The notes below the pieces were generated by a model. It saw only the letters and a program-made list of their open reading frames with translations, searched no databases and was not told the origin of the DNA. Positions 47,752 through 57,188 of a stretch of 64,000 nucleotides of DNA are shown piece after piece (positions within the stretch are counted from its first letter, which is position 1; the number at the start of each line of letters is the position of its first letter). Location of the stretch: positions 124,001 through 188,000 of the forward strand of contig NZ_JAERTZ010000002.1 in assembly GCF_016746085.1 (NCBI RefSeq), given 5' to 3'. Made by a program: the position numbers and the translations under genes. Source of the stretch: Zobellella iuensis (GTDB lineage: Bacteria; Pseudomonadota; Gammaproteobacteria; Enterobacterales; Aeromonadaceae).

Positions 47752-48426
47752 ATGGCGGATTTCAGAACCCATATCCAGGTGGCTACCGTGGCCAGCGGCC
47801 TGCTGGCCGGTGCCATGGTATGGGCCCAGCAACTGACCCTGGCGGAGGGGGTGCTGCTGTGGCTGGCGGGCACCCTGGGCGGCATACTGCCGGATATCGA
47901 CGCCGACAGCTCCCGCTCCATCCGCATTATTTTCCGGTTGTTCGGTGTGCTGGGAGCCCTGCTGGCGCTGCTCTATGGCCAGGAGCGGCTGCCGCTCACC
48001 TATACCCTGGTGCTGGGCGCCGTTGCTTACGGCGCCATTCGCTATCCCCTGTGCTGGGCCTTCGCCCGTTTTACCGTGCACCGGGGCATACTGCATTCGC
48101 TGCTGGCCAACGGCGTGTTCGCCCTGGTCGCGGTGGTGACATGTCACCGGTTGTTTGGCGCTGCTCCGGCGCTGGCCTGGGAGACCGGGGTCTTTGTATT
48201 TATCGGCGCCTTTATCCACCTGCTGCTGGACGAGCTGTACAGCATCGATCTGGAAGGGCGGCGTATCAAAAAGTCCTTCGGCACCGCACTGAAGATCACC
48301 GAGTGGCGTGCCCCGCTGCCCAATCTGCTGCTGCTGTCCCTGCTGGCGGGCTGCTGGTGGCTGGCACCGAGTGCCCCCTCCTGGACCCTGGTGTTGCAGC
48401 GGCTATTGCCGCTTTCCCACATCTGA
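47752..48426 (+). CDS. YdjM/DUF457-family membrane metal-dependent hydrolase-like protein
   Basis: The 224-residue protein has four or five hydrophobic segments and His/Asp motifs of the family: FRTHIQVATVASG, GGILPDIDADSS, FTVHRGILHSLLA and FIHLLLDELYSIDLEGRRIK. E. coli YdjM is a relative of unknown function. The ATG at 47752 fits the family start (MADFRTHIQ); the longer frame overlaps hutH and is ignored. Confidence 0.82.
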   Translation: MADFRTHIQVATVASGLLAGAMVWAQQLTLAEGVLLWLAGTLGGILPDIDADSSRSIRIIFRLFGVLGALLALLYGQERLPLTYTLVLGAVAYGAIRYPLCWAFARFTVHRGILHSLLANGVFALVAVVTCHRLFGAAPALAWETGVFVFIGAFIHLLLDELYSIDLEGRRIKKSFGTALKITEWRAPLPNLLLLSLLAGCWWLAPSAPSWTLVLQRLLPLSHI

Positions 48427-48531
48427 TAAGATAGCGCCGCTGGCAAGCCCTGCCGCCTCCGAACACAAGTACAATAACCACAGGGGCGACTTCCAGTACA
48501 GGTTCAACATTCCACACACAGGACACAAGTG

Positions 48532-49635
48532 ATGAGTCTTGCAGACAAGGTATTGGCCGTTAACAACGACCTCCCGATCCGTACCAAGCAACCGGTGCAC
48601 AGTGGCAAGGTGCGCTCCGTCTACTGGCTGACCGAAGAAGACAGCCGCCGCCTGATCCGGGAAAAAGGCTACAACGTGGCCGCCGATGCGCCCCTGGCCA
48701 TCATGGTGATCAGCGATCGCATCTCCGCCTTCGACTGCATCTGGCACGGGGAGGGCGGCCTGAACGGGGTGCCCGGCAAGGGGGCCGCGCTCAATGCCAT
48801 TTCCAACCACTGGTTCAAGCTGTTCCGCGAGCAGGGCCTGGCCGACAGCCATATCCTCGACATTCCCCATCCCTTCGTGTGGATAGTGCAGAAGGCCACC
48901 CCGGTGAAGATAGAAGCCATTTGCCGGCAGTACATCACCGGCTCCATGTGGCGTAGCTACGCCAAGGGCGAACGGGAATTCTGCGGTATCCGCCTGCCGG
49001 ATGGCCTGCAAAAGGACCAGAAGCTGCCCGAGCTGCTGATGACCCCCTCCACCAAGGGCATCCTCAAGGGTATTCCCGGAGTGCCGGAGGCGGACGATGT
49101 CAACATCACCCGCCGGAATATCGAGGACAACTTCGCCGCCTTCAACTTCAAGCGCCGCGAGGATATCGACCGGTACGAGCGGCTGCTGAGGGAAGGCTTC
49201 GAAGTGATAAGCAAGGAGCTGGCCAAGCTCGACCAGATCTTCGTGGATACCAAGTTCGAGTTCGGCTATGTCGCCGACGCGGCGGGCAACGAGAAGCTGA
49301 TCTACATGGACGAGGTGGGCACTCCCGACTCGTCCCGCATCTGGGACGGCCCCGCCTACCGGGAAGGGCGCATCGTGGAGAATTCCAAGGAGGACTTCCG
49401 CCAGGTGCTGCTCAACCACTTCCCGGACTCGGATATCCTGCTCAACAAGGATCGCATGCCCGAGCGCGAGGCCCTGGCCCGGGACAACGCCCTGCCGGCC
49501 GAGGTGCTGATGGACGTGTCCCGCACCTATGTGGGCATCGCCGAGAAGATCACCGGCCAGGCACTGGCGCTGTCCGACAATCCCAAGGCGGATATCATCG
49601 CCATACTGCGCGACCAGTACGGCCTGGTGGATTAA
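48532..49635 (+). CDS. purC: SAICAR synthetase (long form)
   Basis: PurC joins CAIR and aspartate in purine synthesis. The 367 residues are longer than E. coli PurC (237) and match the long form found in Vibrio and Aeromonas. It has [10 protein letters not shown] at the ATP site, [20 protein letters not shown] and [11 protein letters not shown], plus [17 protein letters not shown] lies directly before the ATG; either may be used. A bidirectional terminator follows. Confidence 0.95.
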   Translation: MSLADKVLAVNNDLPIRTKQPVHSGKVRSVYWLTEEDSRRLIREKGYNVAADAPLAIMVISDRISAFDCIWHGEGGLNGVPGKGAALNAISNHWFKLFREQGLADSHILDIPHPFVWIVQKATPVKIEAICRQYITGSMWRSYAKGEREFCGIRLPDGLQKDQKLPELLMTPSTKGILKGIPGVPEADDVNITRRNIEDNFAAFNFKRREDIDRYERLLREGFEVISKELAKLDQIFVDTKFEFGYVADAAGNEKLIYMDEVGTPDSSRIWDGPAYREGRIVENSKEDFRQVLLNHFPDSDILLNKDRMPEREALARDNALPAEVLMDVSRTYVGIAEKITGQALALSDNPKADIIAILRDQYGLVD

Positions 49636-49677
49636 CTTTTAAGCTCTGGAATCTGTCTCTGGGCATCGGCCCAAACG

Positions 49678-49707
49678 ATAAAAACCCGGGAAATCCCGGG
49701 TTTTTTG
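49678..49707. terminator. Bidirectional terminator between purC and crp
   Basis: AAAACCCGGG, AAAT and CCCGGGTTTT form a symmetrical hairpin with A and T tracts on each side, between the convergent purC and crp. Confidence 0.93.
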
Positions 49708-49728
49708 TGGTTGGCGGTAAACACCGGC

Positions 49729-50367
49729 TCAGCGGGTGCCGAACACCACTATGGTTTTGCCGTGGGCGGAGATCAGGTTCTGCTCTTCCAGCATCTTCAG
49801 GATGCGGCCCACGGTTTCCCGGGAGCAGCCCACGATCTGGCCGATTTCCTGGCGGGTGATCTTGATCTGCATGCCGTCCGGGTGGGTCATGGCGTCCGGC
49901 TGGCGGGCCAGGTTCAGCAGGGTTTCGGCGATGCGGCCGGTCACGTCGAGGAAGGCCAGGTCGCCCACCTTCTGGCTGGTGCTCTGCAGCCGCTTGGCCA
50001 TCTGCCCCGACAGCCGCACCAGGATTTCCGGATTCACCTGGATCAACTGGCGGAACTTCTTGTAGGAGATCTCGGCCACTTCACAGGGGGTCTTGGCCCG
50101 CACCCAGGCGGTGCGCACCGGGTTTTCGGTTTCCTCGAACAGACCCAGCTCGCCCATGAAGTCGCCCTGGTTCAGGTAGGACAGGATCATTTCCTTGCCG
50201 TCCTCGTCCTTGATCAGCACAGCGACCGAGCCTTTCACTATGTAGTAGAGGGTTTCGGCTTTCTCTCCCGCATGGATCAATGAGCTTTTTGCCGGATATT
50301 TATGAATATGGCAATGTGACAAAAACCATTCCAGGGTAGGGTCACTTTGGGACTTGCCAATAACCAT
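49729..50367 (-). CDS. crp: cAMP receptor protein
   Basis: CRP is the global cAMP-dependent regulator of carbon catabolism. The 212 residues compare with 210 in E. coli: cAMP site [21 protein letters not shown] and recognition helix [21 protein letters not shown]. The ATG at 50367 ([19 protein letters not shown]) follows AGAGGAAAG; the upstream extension is not conserved. It is divergent from yhfA, as in E. coli. It probably acts on the hut, deo and sugar operons here. Confidence 0.98.
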   Translation of the reverse strand: MVIGKSQSDPTLEWFLSHCHIHKYPAKSSLIHAGEKAETLYYIVKGSVAVLIKDEDGKEMILSYLNQGDFMGELGLFEETENPVRTAWVRAKTPCEVAEISYKKFRQLIQVNPEILVRLSGQMAKRLQSTSQKVGDLAFLDVTGRIAETLLNLARQPDAMTHPDGMQIKITRQEIGQIVGCSRETVGRILKMLEEQNLISAHGKTIVVFGTR

Positions 50368-50549
50368 GAACTTTCCTCTTGATTGACTCGGGCGGAACGC
50401 CTGGCAAGCAGGCTGCCTTGCCTTGCTCCGTAGATAGTCCGTTAGCATAAAAGGCTTGTGACCCGCCATCAAGAGCCTTGGGGTTTTTATCCCGCTCGTC
50501 GGCACCCGGCCGATAGGATAAGATGCGGTTTTTTTCAATGGGAGCAGTT

Positions 50550-50954
50550 ATGAAAGCCAATGTCCGCTGGTTGGAAGGAATGTGTTTCGAGGGCATGTCC
50601 GAGTCCGGGCACCGGATAGTGCTGGACGGCACCAACCCGGGGCAGGGGCCCAGCCCGATGGAAGCGGTGCTGCTGGGTGCCGGTGGCTGCAGTGCCATCG
50701 ATGTGGTGTCCATCCTGGAGAAGGGGCGCCAGCAGGTGACCGGTTGCGAGGTGGAGCTGGACGCGGACAGGGCCGAAAATCCGCCCCGGGTCTTTACCCG
50801 TATCCGGCTGCATTTCGTGGTGACCGGCCAGGCGCTGCCCGAGAAGCAGGTGGCCCGGGCGGTGGAACTGTCCATGGAGAAATACTGCTCGGTGATGAAA
50901 ATGCTGGAAAAGGCGGTGGAAGTATCCCATTCCTTCGAGATCCGCCCAGCCTGA
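50550..50954 (+). CDS. yhfA: OsmC-family protein YhfA
   Basis: The 134-residue protein matches E. coli YhfA, which also lies divergent from crp. Its OsmC-type fold keeps the redox Cys in GAGGCSAIDVVSIL and KYCSVMKML. A peroxidase-like or thiol role is possible but unproved for YhfA. The ATG at 50550 follows GGGAGC. Confidence 0.93.
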   Translation: MKANVRWLEGMCFEGMSESGHRIVLDGTNPGQGPSPMEAVLLGAGGCSAIDVVSILEKGRQQVTGCEVELDADRAENPPRVFTRIRLHFVVTGQALPEKQVARAVELSMEKYCSVMKMLEKAVEVSHSFEIRPA

Positions 50955-51004
50955 CGGTGGTTGCGGGCCTGTAACGGGCCCGTTGCGCCGATTCGTGCCG
51001 TCCC

Positions 51005-51018
51005 CTGATCCACATCAA
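51005..51018. promoter_or_regulatory. FNR-type box upstream of cytochrome c peroxidase
   Basis: CTGATCCACATCAA matches the FNR consensus TTGAT-N4-ATCAA at 9 of 10 defined bases. It lies 103 bp before the start codon, a common activating position for peroxidase genes expressed at low oxygen. Confidence 0.8.
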
Positions 51019-51120
51019 TAAACGGAATACCTATAAAGTAGTAAATTAGCGGCGATCAATGGAGTCATATAACGCTGTTTAACTAGGGTAAACCGCTGTA
51101 TTGCAGGAGAGGGAAGCAGG

Positions 51121-52119
51121 ATGAGAACGACCATAATCATAGCAGCAGTAGGGCTGGCCCTGACCAGCCAGGTAGCCTGGGGCGTTGCGCCTCGTAACGA
51201 GCCGGTGCAACCGATTCCGGCGGTGGCGGTAACGGAGCCGGCCAAGGTGGAGCTGGGCAAAAAACTGTTCTTCGATCCCCGGCTGTCCAAGTCCGGCTTT
51301 ATTTCCTGCAATTCCTGTCACAACCTGTCGATGGGCGGCACCGACAACCTCAAGAGCTCCATCGGCCACAACTGGCAGCAGGGCCCGATCAACTCGCCGA
51401 CGGTGCTCAACTCCAGTCTGAACCTGGCCCAGTTCTGGGACGGGCGCGCCGCGGATCTGAAAGAACAGGCCGGCGGCCCCATTGCCAACCCGGGCGAAAT
51501 GGCCTTCACCCACGAGCTGGCGATAGGGGTGCTGCAGTCTATCCCCGGCTATGTGGCCGAGTTCGAGGCGGTGTTCGGTCAGGAGGTACTGGACATCGAC
51601 ATGGTCACCGACGCCATCGCCGCCTTCGAGGAGACCCTGGTCACGCCCCATTCGCCCTTCGACCAGTGGCTGCTGGGAGACGACGACGCCCTCAACGCCC
51701 AGGCCCTGGCCGGTTACCAGCTGTTCAAGCAGAGCGGCTGCGTGGCCTGCCACAATGGCCCCAACCTGGGCGGAACTTCCTTCCAGCGGATGGGCGTGGT
51801 GGAACCCTATCAGTCCACCGCCGACACCATAGGGCGGGCGGCGGTCACCGGCAAGGATGCGGATCGCTTTGCGTTCAAGGTGCCGACCCTGCGCAACGTG
51901 GAGTTGACTTACCCCTATTTCCACGACGGCGAAGCCGCCACCCTGGAAGAGGCGGTGGACATCATGGGCCGGCTGCAACTGGGGCGGGTCTATTCCGATG
52001 AAGAAATCGGCCAGATTGTGGCCTTCCTGAAATCGCTCACCGGCGAGCAGCCGCGCTTCGAACTGCCAATACTGCCGCCCTCGTCCAACGACACCCCGGC
52101 ACCGGCACCCTTCGGTTAA
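51121..52119 (+). CDS. Di-haem cytochrome c peroxidase
   Basis: This 332-residue periplasmic enzyme reduces hydrogen peroxide with electrons from cytochrome c. A signal peptide (MRTTIIIAAVGLALTSQVAWG) is followed by two haem motifs: CNSCH (low-potential, near residue 63) and CVACH (near 207). The family also shows LGKKLFFDPRLS and FKVPTLRNVELTYPYFHDG. It is CcpA/MauG-like and typical in length. It separates yhfA from prkB, which are adjacent in E. coli, so it was probably inserted here. Confidence 0.95.
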   Translation: MRTTIIIAAVGLALTSQVAWGVAPRNEPVQPIPAVAVTEPAKVELGKKLFFDPRLSKSGFISCNSCHNLSMGGTDNLKSSIGHNWQQGPINSPTVLNSSLNLAQFWDGRAADLKEQAGGPIANPGEMAFTHELAIGVLQSIPGYVAEFEAVFGQEVLDIDMVTDAIAAFEETLVTPHSPFDQWLLGDDDALNAQALAGYQLFKQSGCVACHNGPNLGGTSFQRMGVVEPYQSTADTIGRAAVTGKDADRFAFKVPTLRNVELTYPYFHDGEAATLEEAVDIMGRLQLGRVYSDEEIGQIVAFLKSLTGEQPRFELPILPPSSNDTPAPAPFG

Positions 52120-52140
52120 GGGGGGATACCGCCCTCACCC

Positions 52141-52170
52141 GAGGCCCGGCACCGCCGGGCCTGTTTGCGT
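52141..52170. terminator. Terminator between the peroxidase gene and prkB
   Basis: AGGCCCGGC pairs with GCCGGGCCT around ACC, followed by GTTTGCGTTT. It lies between convergent genes. Confidence 0.75.
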
Positions 52171-53040
52171 TTAGCGGATCTTGCCGGTTTCCAGCAGTTG
52201 TTCGATCAGCGGCCGCAGGATCAGCTCCATGGCGAAGCCCATCTTGCCGCCGGGCACTACTATGGTGTTGCGGCGGGACATGAAGGAGCCGTCGATCATC
52301 GCCAGCAGGTAAGGGAAGTCCACGTTCTTGATGCCGCGAAAGCGGATCACCATCATGCTTTCGTCCAGGGTGGGGATGATTTTGGCGCTGAAAGGGTTGG
52401 AGGTGTCCACCGTCGGCACCCGCTGGAAGTTGATGTGGGTGCGGGAGAACTGGGGCGTGATGTAGTTGATGTAGTCTTCCATCGAACGGACGATGGAGTC
52501 GGTGACCGCTTCCCGGGAGTGGCCGCGCTCGGCGGTATCGCGAATAAGCTTCTGGATCCACTCCAGGTTGACGATGGGTACCATGCCCACCAGCAGGTCC
52601 ACGTGCTGGGCCACATTCTGATCCTCGGTGACCACGCCGCCGTGCAGCCCTTCATAAAACAGCAGGTTGGTGTCTTCCGGCAGTTGCTGCCAGGGGGTGA
52701 AGGTGCCCGGCATCTGGTTGAAGGGCACCGCCTCGTCGAAGGTGTGCAGGTAGCGGCGGAACTGGCCGGTGCCGGTGTCGCCATACTCCTTGAAGAATTG
52801 TTCCAGCAGTTCGAAATCGTTGGCTTCGGGGCCGAAATAGCTGATGTGGCGACCCTGCTCCCGGGCGCGGCGGATGGCCACATCCATTTCCGGCCGGGTG
52901 TAACGGTGGAAGCTGTCGCCCTCGAGCACGGCCGCCTTGACCCCGAGCTGGGCGAACATGGACTGGAATACATCGGTGGACGTTGAGGTGCCGGCACCCG
53001 AGGAGCCGGTAACCGCAATAATGGGGTGCTTGGCAGACAT
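52171..53040 (-). CDS. prkB: Phosphoribulokinase-like protein PrkB
   Basis: The 289 residues match E. coli PrkB (YhfF region): P-loop AVTGSSGAGTS, EGDSFHRYTR, and NLLFYEGLHGG. It is related to Calvin-cycle phosphoribulokinase, but the host shows no RuBisCO here and the true role is unknown. It lies upstream of nothing on its strand, with yheU and yheT just before it in the same direction. Confidence 0.92.
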   Translation of the reverse strand: MSAKHPIIAVTGSSGAGTSTSTDVFQSMFAQLGVKAAVLEGDSFHRYTRPEMDVAIRRAREQGRHISYFGPEANDFELLEQFFKEYGDTGTGQFRRYLHTFDEAVPFNQMPGTFTPWQQLPEDTNLLFYEGLHGGVVTEDQNVAQHVDLLVGMVPIVNLEWIQKLIRDTAERGHSREAVTDSIVRSMEDYINYITPQFSRTHINFQRVPTVDTSNPFSAKIIPTLDESMMVIRFRGIKNVDFPYLLAMIDGSFMSRRNTIVVPGGKMGFAMELILRPLIEQLLETGKIR

Positions 53041-53098
53041 AACGGAACCTGAAATTGATTAAACTGTGAATGTTTATACGCAGAGGCCCGGGGGCAGG

Positions 53099-53323
53099 TC
53101 AAGGTCTGTGATGAAACTGGGCCGCCGGTACTATGTTGACGCTGTCGTGCAGCTCGCTGTAGACGATGACCGCATCACCACACTTAAGTTGTTGTTTAAC
53201 CTGAATAACTTTTTCTTTGAGCGAGATGTCCTGCTCACCGTATTCGGTGCCTTCCTGCAATACAAAATGCTCGATCAGACTGTCGAGGGTCTCTTCGGCC
53301 AGTTCGTTGAAGGGAATAATCAT
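53099..53323 (-). CDS. yheU: YheU family protein (UPF0270)
   Basis: The 74 residues begin [29 protein letters not shown], the family signature, with [14 protein letters not shown] following. The function is unknown. Its ATG overlaps the yheT stop by 4 nt, so the two are co-translated, as in E. coli. Confidence 0.95.
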   Translation of the reverse strand: MIIPFNELAEETLDSLIEHFVLQEGTEYGEQDISLKEKVIQVKQQLKCGDAVIVYSELHDSVNIVPAAQFHHRP

Positions 53324-54300
53324 GCTTGCTCCTGATAGGGGGGCCAGTGTTCCGCCAGCCAGTCGGGCACCCGTTGCTCCAGCCAGTAACGGGGTCGCCA
53401 GGGCCGGCCATGGATAAAACCGACATGACCGCCGCTGCGGCTCAGTTCATAGGTCACCGCCGGTGGCAGGTGGCTGGCGTCGGGGATGACCGCCTCGTTC
53501 ATAAAGGGATCGTCGGCGGCGTGGATCACCAGGGTGGGCGTACCTATGGCCGCCAGTTTATAGAGACCGGAGCAGCGCCGGTAATAATCCTCGGCATCGT
53601 CGAAACCGTGCAAGGGAGCGGTTACGACGTCGTCGAACTCGCGCAGGCTGCGGATGGCCGCCAGGTTGCCCTGCCACTGGTGGCGGGGGTGGCGACTCAG
53701 CCGCTGCTGCCAGTTGTGCTTCATCCGCCCCAGCAGGTAATGCTGGTAGAGGCGGGAAAAGCCCCGGTTGATGCGTTCGGCGCAGGCCGACAGCAGCAGG
53801 GGCGCGGAGATCACCGCGGCGGCGCAAAGCGGATTACGCGGCTGGGCCGCCAGGTAGTTGACCAGCATGTTGCCGCCGAGGGAATAGCCGATGGCCGCCA
53901 TGGGGCGCTCGGGATAGCGCTGGCGCAACCGTTCCAGCACATAGTGGGGATCTTCGATGGCCCCCGAGTGGTAGGCCCGCAGATAGCGGTTGGGCTCACC
54001 GCTGCAGCCGCGAAAGTGCATCAAGACCGCTTGCCAGCCGCGTTGCTGCAAGGCCGCCATCATGCCCCTGGCGTAATGGGATTCGACACATCCTTCCAGG
54101 CCGTGGAACAGCACCACCAGCGGGCGCCGGTCGTCCTGCCGGGGCAGGGCCCAGGCCAGGTCGACAAAGTCGCCGTCCGGCAGCTCCAGCCGTTCGCGAC
54201 GGTAATCGATGCGCACAGGGTGAAGATACTTGGCCAGTATGGTCTGCACATGGGGGTTGCGTGCCCACCAGGGAGAGGTGAATCGGCTGGGGTGGATCAT
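53320..54300 (-). CDS. yheT: YheT-family alpha/beta hydrolase
   Basis: This 326-residue protein has the nucleophile elbow GYSLGGNML (Ser near residue 143), the oxyanion/substrate region [18 protein letters not shown] and a late His in [10 protein letters not shown]. It matches the YheT/Abhydrolase-1 family of carboxylesterases. CAGGAAA precedes the ATG. It is upstream of yheU and prkB in one transcription direction. Confidence 0.93.
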   Translation of the reverse strand: MIHPSRFTSPWWARNPHVQTILAKYLHPVRIDYRRERLELPDGDFVDLAWALPRQDDRRPLVVLFHGLEGCVESHYARGMMAALQQRGWQAVLMHFRGCSGEPNRYLRAYHSGAIEDPHYVLERLRQRYPERPMAAIGYSLGGNMLVNYLAAQPRNPLCAAAVISAPLLLSACAERINRGFSRLYQHYLLGRMKHNWQQRLSRHPRHQWQGNLAAIRSLREFDDVVTAPLHGFDDAEDYYRRCSGLYKLAAIGTPTLVIHAADDPFMNEAVIPDASHLPPAVTYELSRSGGHVGFIHGRPWRPRYWLEQRVPDWLAEHWPPYQEQA

Positions 54301-54444
54301 AATTTCCTGTTATTGCTCCGGGTTGGCCGGGTGAGCCGGGACATAGTCCATCGCGACAAAGCCATAGACCGATAAAATACTGGGCGCTGTGCATAAAATC
54401 GAGTAAAACAATGTTCTTCTTTATTGTTATCTGCTGCGGACATC

Positions 54445-55038
54445 ATGGATCTTGCCCTGCTCGGCCCCGTGGCCGGTTTTGCCCTGGCCACCTGCGGTAC
54501 GCCCGGCCCCAACAACATGCTGCTGACCAGCTCCGGTACCCGTTTCGGCTACCGGCCCACGCTGAAACTGCTGCTGGGCATCATGCTCGGCCTGCAAAGC
54601 CTGATGCTGCTCACCGCCCTGGGGCTGGGCCAGCTGTTCATGTTGTGGCCGGTACTGCAATGGGGCCTCAAGATTGCCGGCAGTCTCTACCTGCTTTGGC
54701 TGGCTTTCAAGATTGGCAGTGCGCCGCCCCCCGGGCAAGGGGAGGGCGAGCGTGGCATGCGCTGGCATCAGGGCGCCCTGTTCCAGTTTCTCAATCCCAA
54801 GTCCTGGCTGATGGCGATTTCGGCGATCAGCGGCTTTACCCTGGCCGGTGAACAGTACTGGTCGTCGGCGGTGCTGGTGTTGGCGGTCTTTCTGTTTTTC
54901 GGGGTAGTCACCGGCCATGTCTGGGCCCTGTTCGGCATGCATGTGCGCCGCTGGCTGCATACGGCCGGAGATTGGCGGCGTTTTAACCTGTTGATGGCGA
55001 TATTGACCGCAGCCAGTGTACTGATGATTTGGCGCTGA
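54445..55038 (+). CDS. LysE/RhtB-family amino acid exporter
   Basis: The 197-residue membrane protein has about five or six spans and the family features FALATCGTPGPNNMLL, LWLAFKIG and FQFLNPKSWLMAI. LysE/RhtB proteins export lysine, threonine, homoserine or related compounds; the substrate here is unknown. The ATG at 54445 is used because MDLALLGPVAGF fits the family start. Confidence 0.9.
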   Translation: MDLALLGPVAGFALATCGTPGPNNMLLTSSGTRFGYRPTLKLLLGIMLGLQSLMLLTALGLGQLFMLWPVLQWGLKIAGSLYLLWLAFKIGSAPPPGQGEGERGMRWHQGALFQFLNPKSWLMAISAISGFTLAGEQYWSSAVLVLAVFLFFGVVTGHVWALFGMHVRRWLHTAGDWRRFNLLMAILTAASVLMIWR

Positions 55039-55123
55039 GCCGGTTTTTGCGCTTAATCATTAGAGTTTGCGGCCAAAGGGTGTAGAATCTGGGCGTTTTT
55101 TGTCCCCCTAGACCAAGGCTGTC

Positions 55124-56230
55124 ATGGTTTCAGACACAGATATTTTCAAAGACATTCGTCCCTACCAGGATGATGAAGTGGCGGCGGCCATTCAACGGCT
55201 GATCCGTGATGACGAGTTTATCGGCGCCATCGTCAAGTATCGCTTTTCCACCCTTTCCCGTCTGGGCGGCACCTTTATCAAGGCGCTGATCCGGCTGTAC
55301 CTCGGCTGGCGCTGGCGCAAGGTCAACAGCATCCGCCAGGTACAGCTGGAAGTGGCGACCTATATGGAAAAGATGATCGCGGGCACCACCTCCGGCGTGA
55401 CCTATAGCGGGTTGGAGCAGCTCAAGCCGGGGGTGGGCTATCTGTTTATTTCCAACCACAGGGACATTGCCCTGGATCCGGCTTTCGTCAACTGGGGCCT
55501 GCACAGTCACGGCCTCGATACGGTGCGCATCGCCATCGGCGACAACCTGCTGCGCAAGCCCTGCGCCACCGAGCTGATGAAGCTGAACAAGAGCTTTATC
55601 GTCAAGCGCTCGGCCAGGGGGCCGCGGGAAATGATGAAGGCGTTCACCGAGCTGTCCGCCTACCTGCGCCACTCCATCGACGGCGGCCACTCCGTCTGGA
55701 TTGCCCAGAAAGAGGGGCGGGCCAAGGATGGGGACGACAAGACGGATCCGGCCATCCTCAAGATGTTCTATATGGAAGGCAAGCGGCAGAAAGTCTCGTT
55801 CAGCGACTACATCAACAGCCTGAACCTGGTGCCGGTGTCCATTTCCTATGAATACGACCCCGGTGATCTGGCCAAGGCCCGCGAGCTGTACGCGAAGGCG
55901 ACCCACGGCGCCTACGAGAAGAGCGAATTCGAGGATATCCAGAGCATAGTGCAGGGTATCGTCGGCCAGAAGGGGCGGGTCCATGTCACCTTCGGGCGGC
56001 CGGTGCACGGCGAGTTCGACAATGCGGACGAGCTGGCGGCGGCCATCGATCAGGAAATTCACGGCAACTACCACCTCTTCCCCAGCAACCTGCTGGCGGC
56101 GGGCCAGACCGCCCAGGTGGATCCGGCGGCGGCCGAGGTCTTTGAGCGCCATATGGCACAGATCCCCGGCGAGCTGCGTGAGCTGGTGTTGTCCATGTAT
56201 GCCCGGCCGGTGTTGAACAAGGGGCTGTAG
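55124..56230 (+). CDS. PlsC/PlsB-like glycerolipid acyltransferase
   Basis: The 368-residue protein has an acyltransferase domain with LFISNHRDIALDP (about residues 108-120), IVKRSARGPREMM and WIAQKEGRAKDGDD. An Asn-His pair and a following Asp match motif I, but the spacing is HX5D rather than HX4D. The likely reaction is acylation of a glycerol phosphate or lysophospholipid. No strong membrane span is visible, and the substrate is unknown. Genes upstream and downstream give no further clue. Confidence 0.8.
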   Translation: MVSDTDIFKDIRPYQDDEVAAAIQRLIRDDEFIGAIVKYRFSTLSRLGGTFIKALIRLYLGWRWRKVNSIRQVQLEVATYMEKMIAGTTSGVTYSGLEQLKPGVGYLFISNHRDIALDPAFVNWGLHSHGLDTVRIAIGDNLLRKPCATELMKLNKSFIVKRSARGPREMMKAFTELSAYLRHSIDGGHSVWIAQKEGRAKDGDDKTDPAILKMFYMEGKRQKVSFSDYINSLNLVPVSISYEYDPGDLAKARELYAKATHGAYEKSEFEDIQSIVQGIVGQKGRVHVTFGRPVHGEFDNADELAAAIDQEIHGNYHLFPSNLLAAGQTAQVDPAAAEVFERHMAQIPGELRELVLSMYARPVLNKGL

Positions 56231-56248
56231 GCAGAGCGGAGGAAGGGC

Positions 56249-57148
56249 GTGCGGCGACTGACGGCAAGCCGGCTAAGCGGCCTGCGGGTGTTTGCGGTGG
56301 CGGCCCGCCATCGCAGTTACTCGGCGGCGGCGGTGGAGCTGTGCGTCACCCAGGCGGCGGTGAGCCAGCAGATCCGCAACCTGGAGCAGTCCCTCGGCTG
56401 CCGCCTGTTTCGCCGTGCCGGGGCCAGCATGTTGCTCACCGAGCAGGGCCAGGCCCTGCTGCCCTTCGTCGAGCAGGGCCTGGCCCTGTTGCAGCAGGGG
56501 CTGGAGCAGCTGCTGCCGTCCTCGCCCGGGCCGCTTGCCATCAGTGTGCTGCCGTCGCTGGCGGCGCGCTGGCTGATGCCCAGGCTGTGGCGTTTCGCCG
56601 AAGCCCATCCCGATATCGAGATACGCCTGCAGCCCAGCCAGCAACTGGCCGATTTCGGCGCCGGTAAAACCGACCTGGCCATCCGTTATGGCCTGGGCGA
56701 CTATCCGGAGCTGGCCTGTGAATACCTGATGGCGGACACGGCGTTTCCGGTGTGCAGCCCGGCCCTGAGCCGGCGGCTCGGCTCCCTGGATGATCTGGCG
56801 GGCGTGCCCCTGGTGACGGCGCCGGAATACGCCGGAGTGAGCTGGGCCAACTGGCTGGCGCTGGCCGGCCGGCCCGAACTGCTCGCTCGTTGCCGGCAAC
56901 TGACGGTGGATGACGGCAGCCTGGCGCTGGACATGGTGCTGGCGGGGCAGGGGGTGACCCTCAGCCGCTCGGTGCTGGTGGCGGAGCTGTTGCGCGACGG
57001 CCGGCTGTGCCGCCCCTTCGTGCCTGAGCTCAAGCCCCTGCACCAGTACTACCTGGTGTGGCGGCCCGACTCGCCCCGCCTGGCGCAGATCCGCCAGTGC
57101 TGCGACTGGCTGCACCGGGAAGCGGGAAGCTTGAAGCCGGACGCCTGA
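56249..57148 (+). CDS. LysR-family regulator, GcvA-like
   Basis: The 299 residues begin at GTG 56249, after AGGAAGGGC. The N-terminal HTH runs from GLRVFAVAARHRSYSAAAVELCVTQAAVSQQIRNLEQSLGCRLFRR. The C-terminal effector domain carries PLVTAPEYAGVSW and VLAGQGVTLSRSVLV, as in GcvA-like members. Its target is unknown. The final codons (57117-57148) lie in a GGGAAGC arm that can pair with the downstream TTCCCGC array. Confidence 0.9.
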   Translation: MRRLTASRLSGLRVFAVAARHRSYSAAAVELCVTQAAVSQQIRNLEQSLGCRLFRRAGASMLLTEQGQALLPFVEQGLALLQQGLEQLLPSSPGPLAISVLPSLAARWLMPRLWRFAEAHPDIEIRLQPSQQLADFGAGKTDLAIRYGLGDYPELACEYLMADTAFPVCSPALSRRLGSLDDLAGVPLVTAPEYAGVSWANWLALAGRPELLARCRQLTVDDGSLALDMVLAGQGVTLSRSVLVAELLRDGRLCRPFVPELKPLHQYYLVWRPDSPRLAQIRQCCDWLHREAGSLKPDA

Positions 57149-57158
57149 CGTTTTCCGC

Positions 57159-57186
57159 TTCCCGCTTCCCGCTTCCCGCTTCCCGC
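57159..57186 (+). repeat. TTCCCGC heptamer tandem array, four copies
   Basis: Four TTCCCGC units between the convergent lysR and rlmJ genes are followed by degenerate AGCTTCC units running into the rlmJ 3' end. GGGAAGCGGGAAGC at 57117-57130 is the inverse of GCTTCCCGCTTCCC at 57157-57170, so a 14-bp stem can form. Confidence 0.95.
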
Positions 57187-57188
57187 TT

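Noticed and set aside
50457-50474. Possible CRP site in the crp-yhfA gap (TGTGACCCGCCATCAAG)
   Set aside because: Only the TGTGA half fits; the second half has wrong spacing and bases. Autoregulation of crp is likely in general, but this site does not show it.
52171-53040. Calvin-cycle phosphoribulokinase
   Set aside because: The context (yheU, yheT, crp region) is that of the housekeeping PrkB family, and there is no RuBisCO or other cbb gene nearby.
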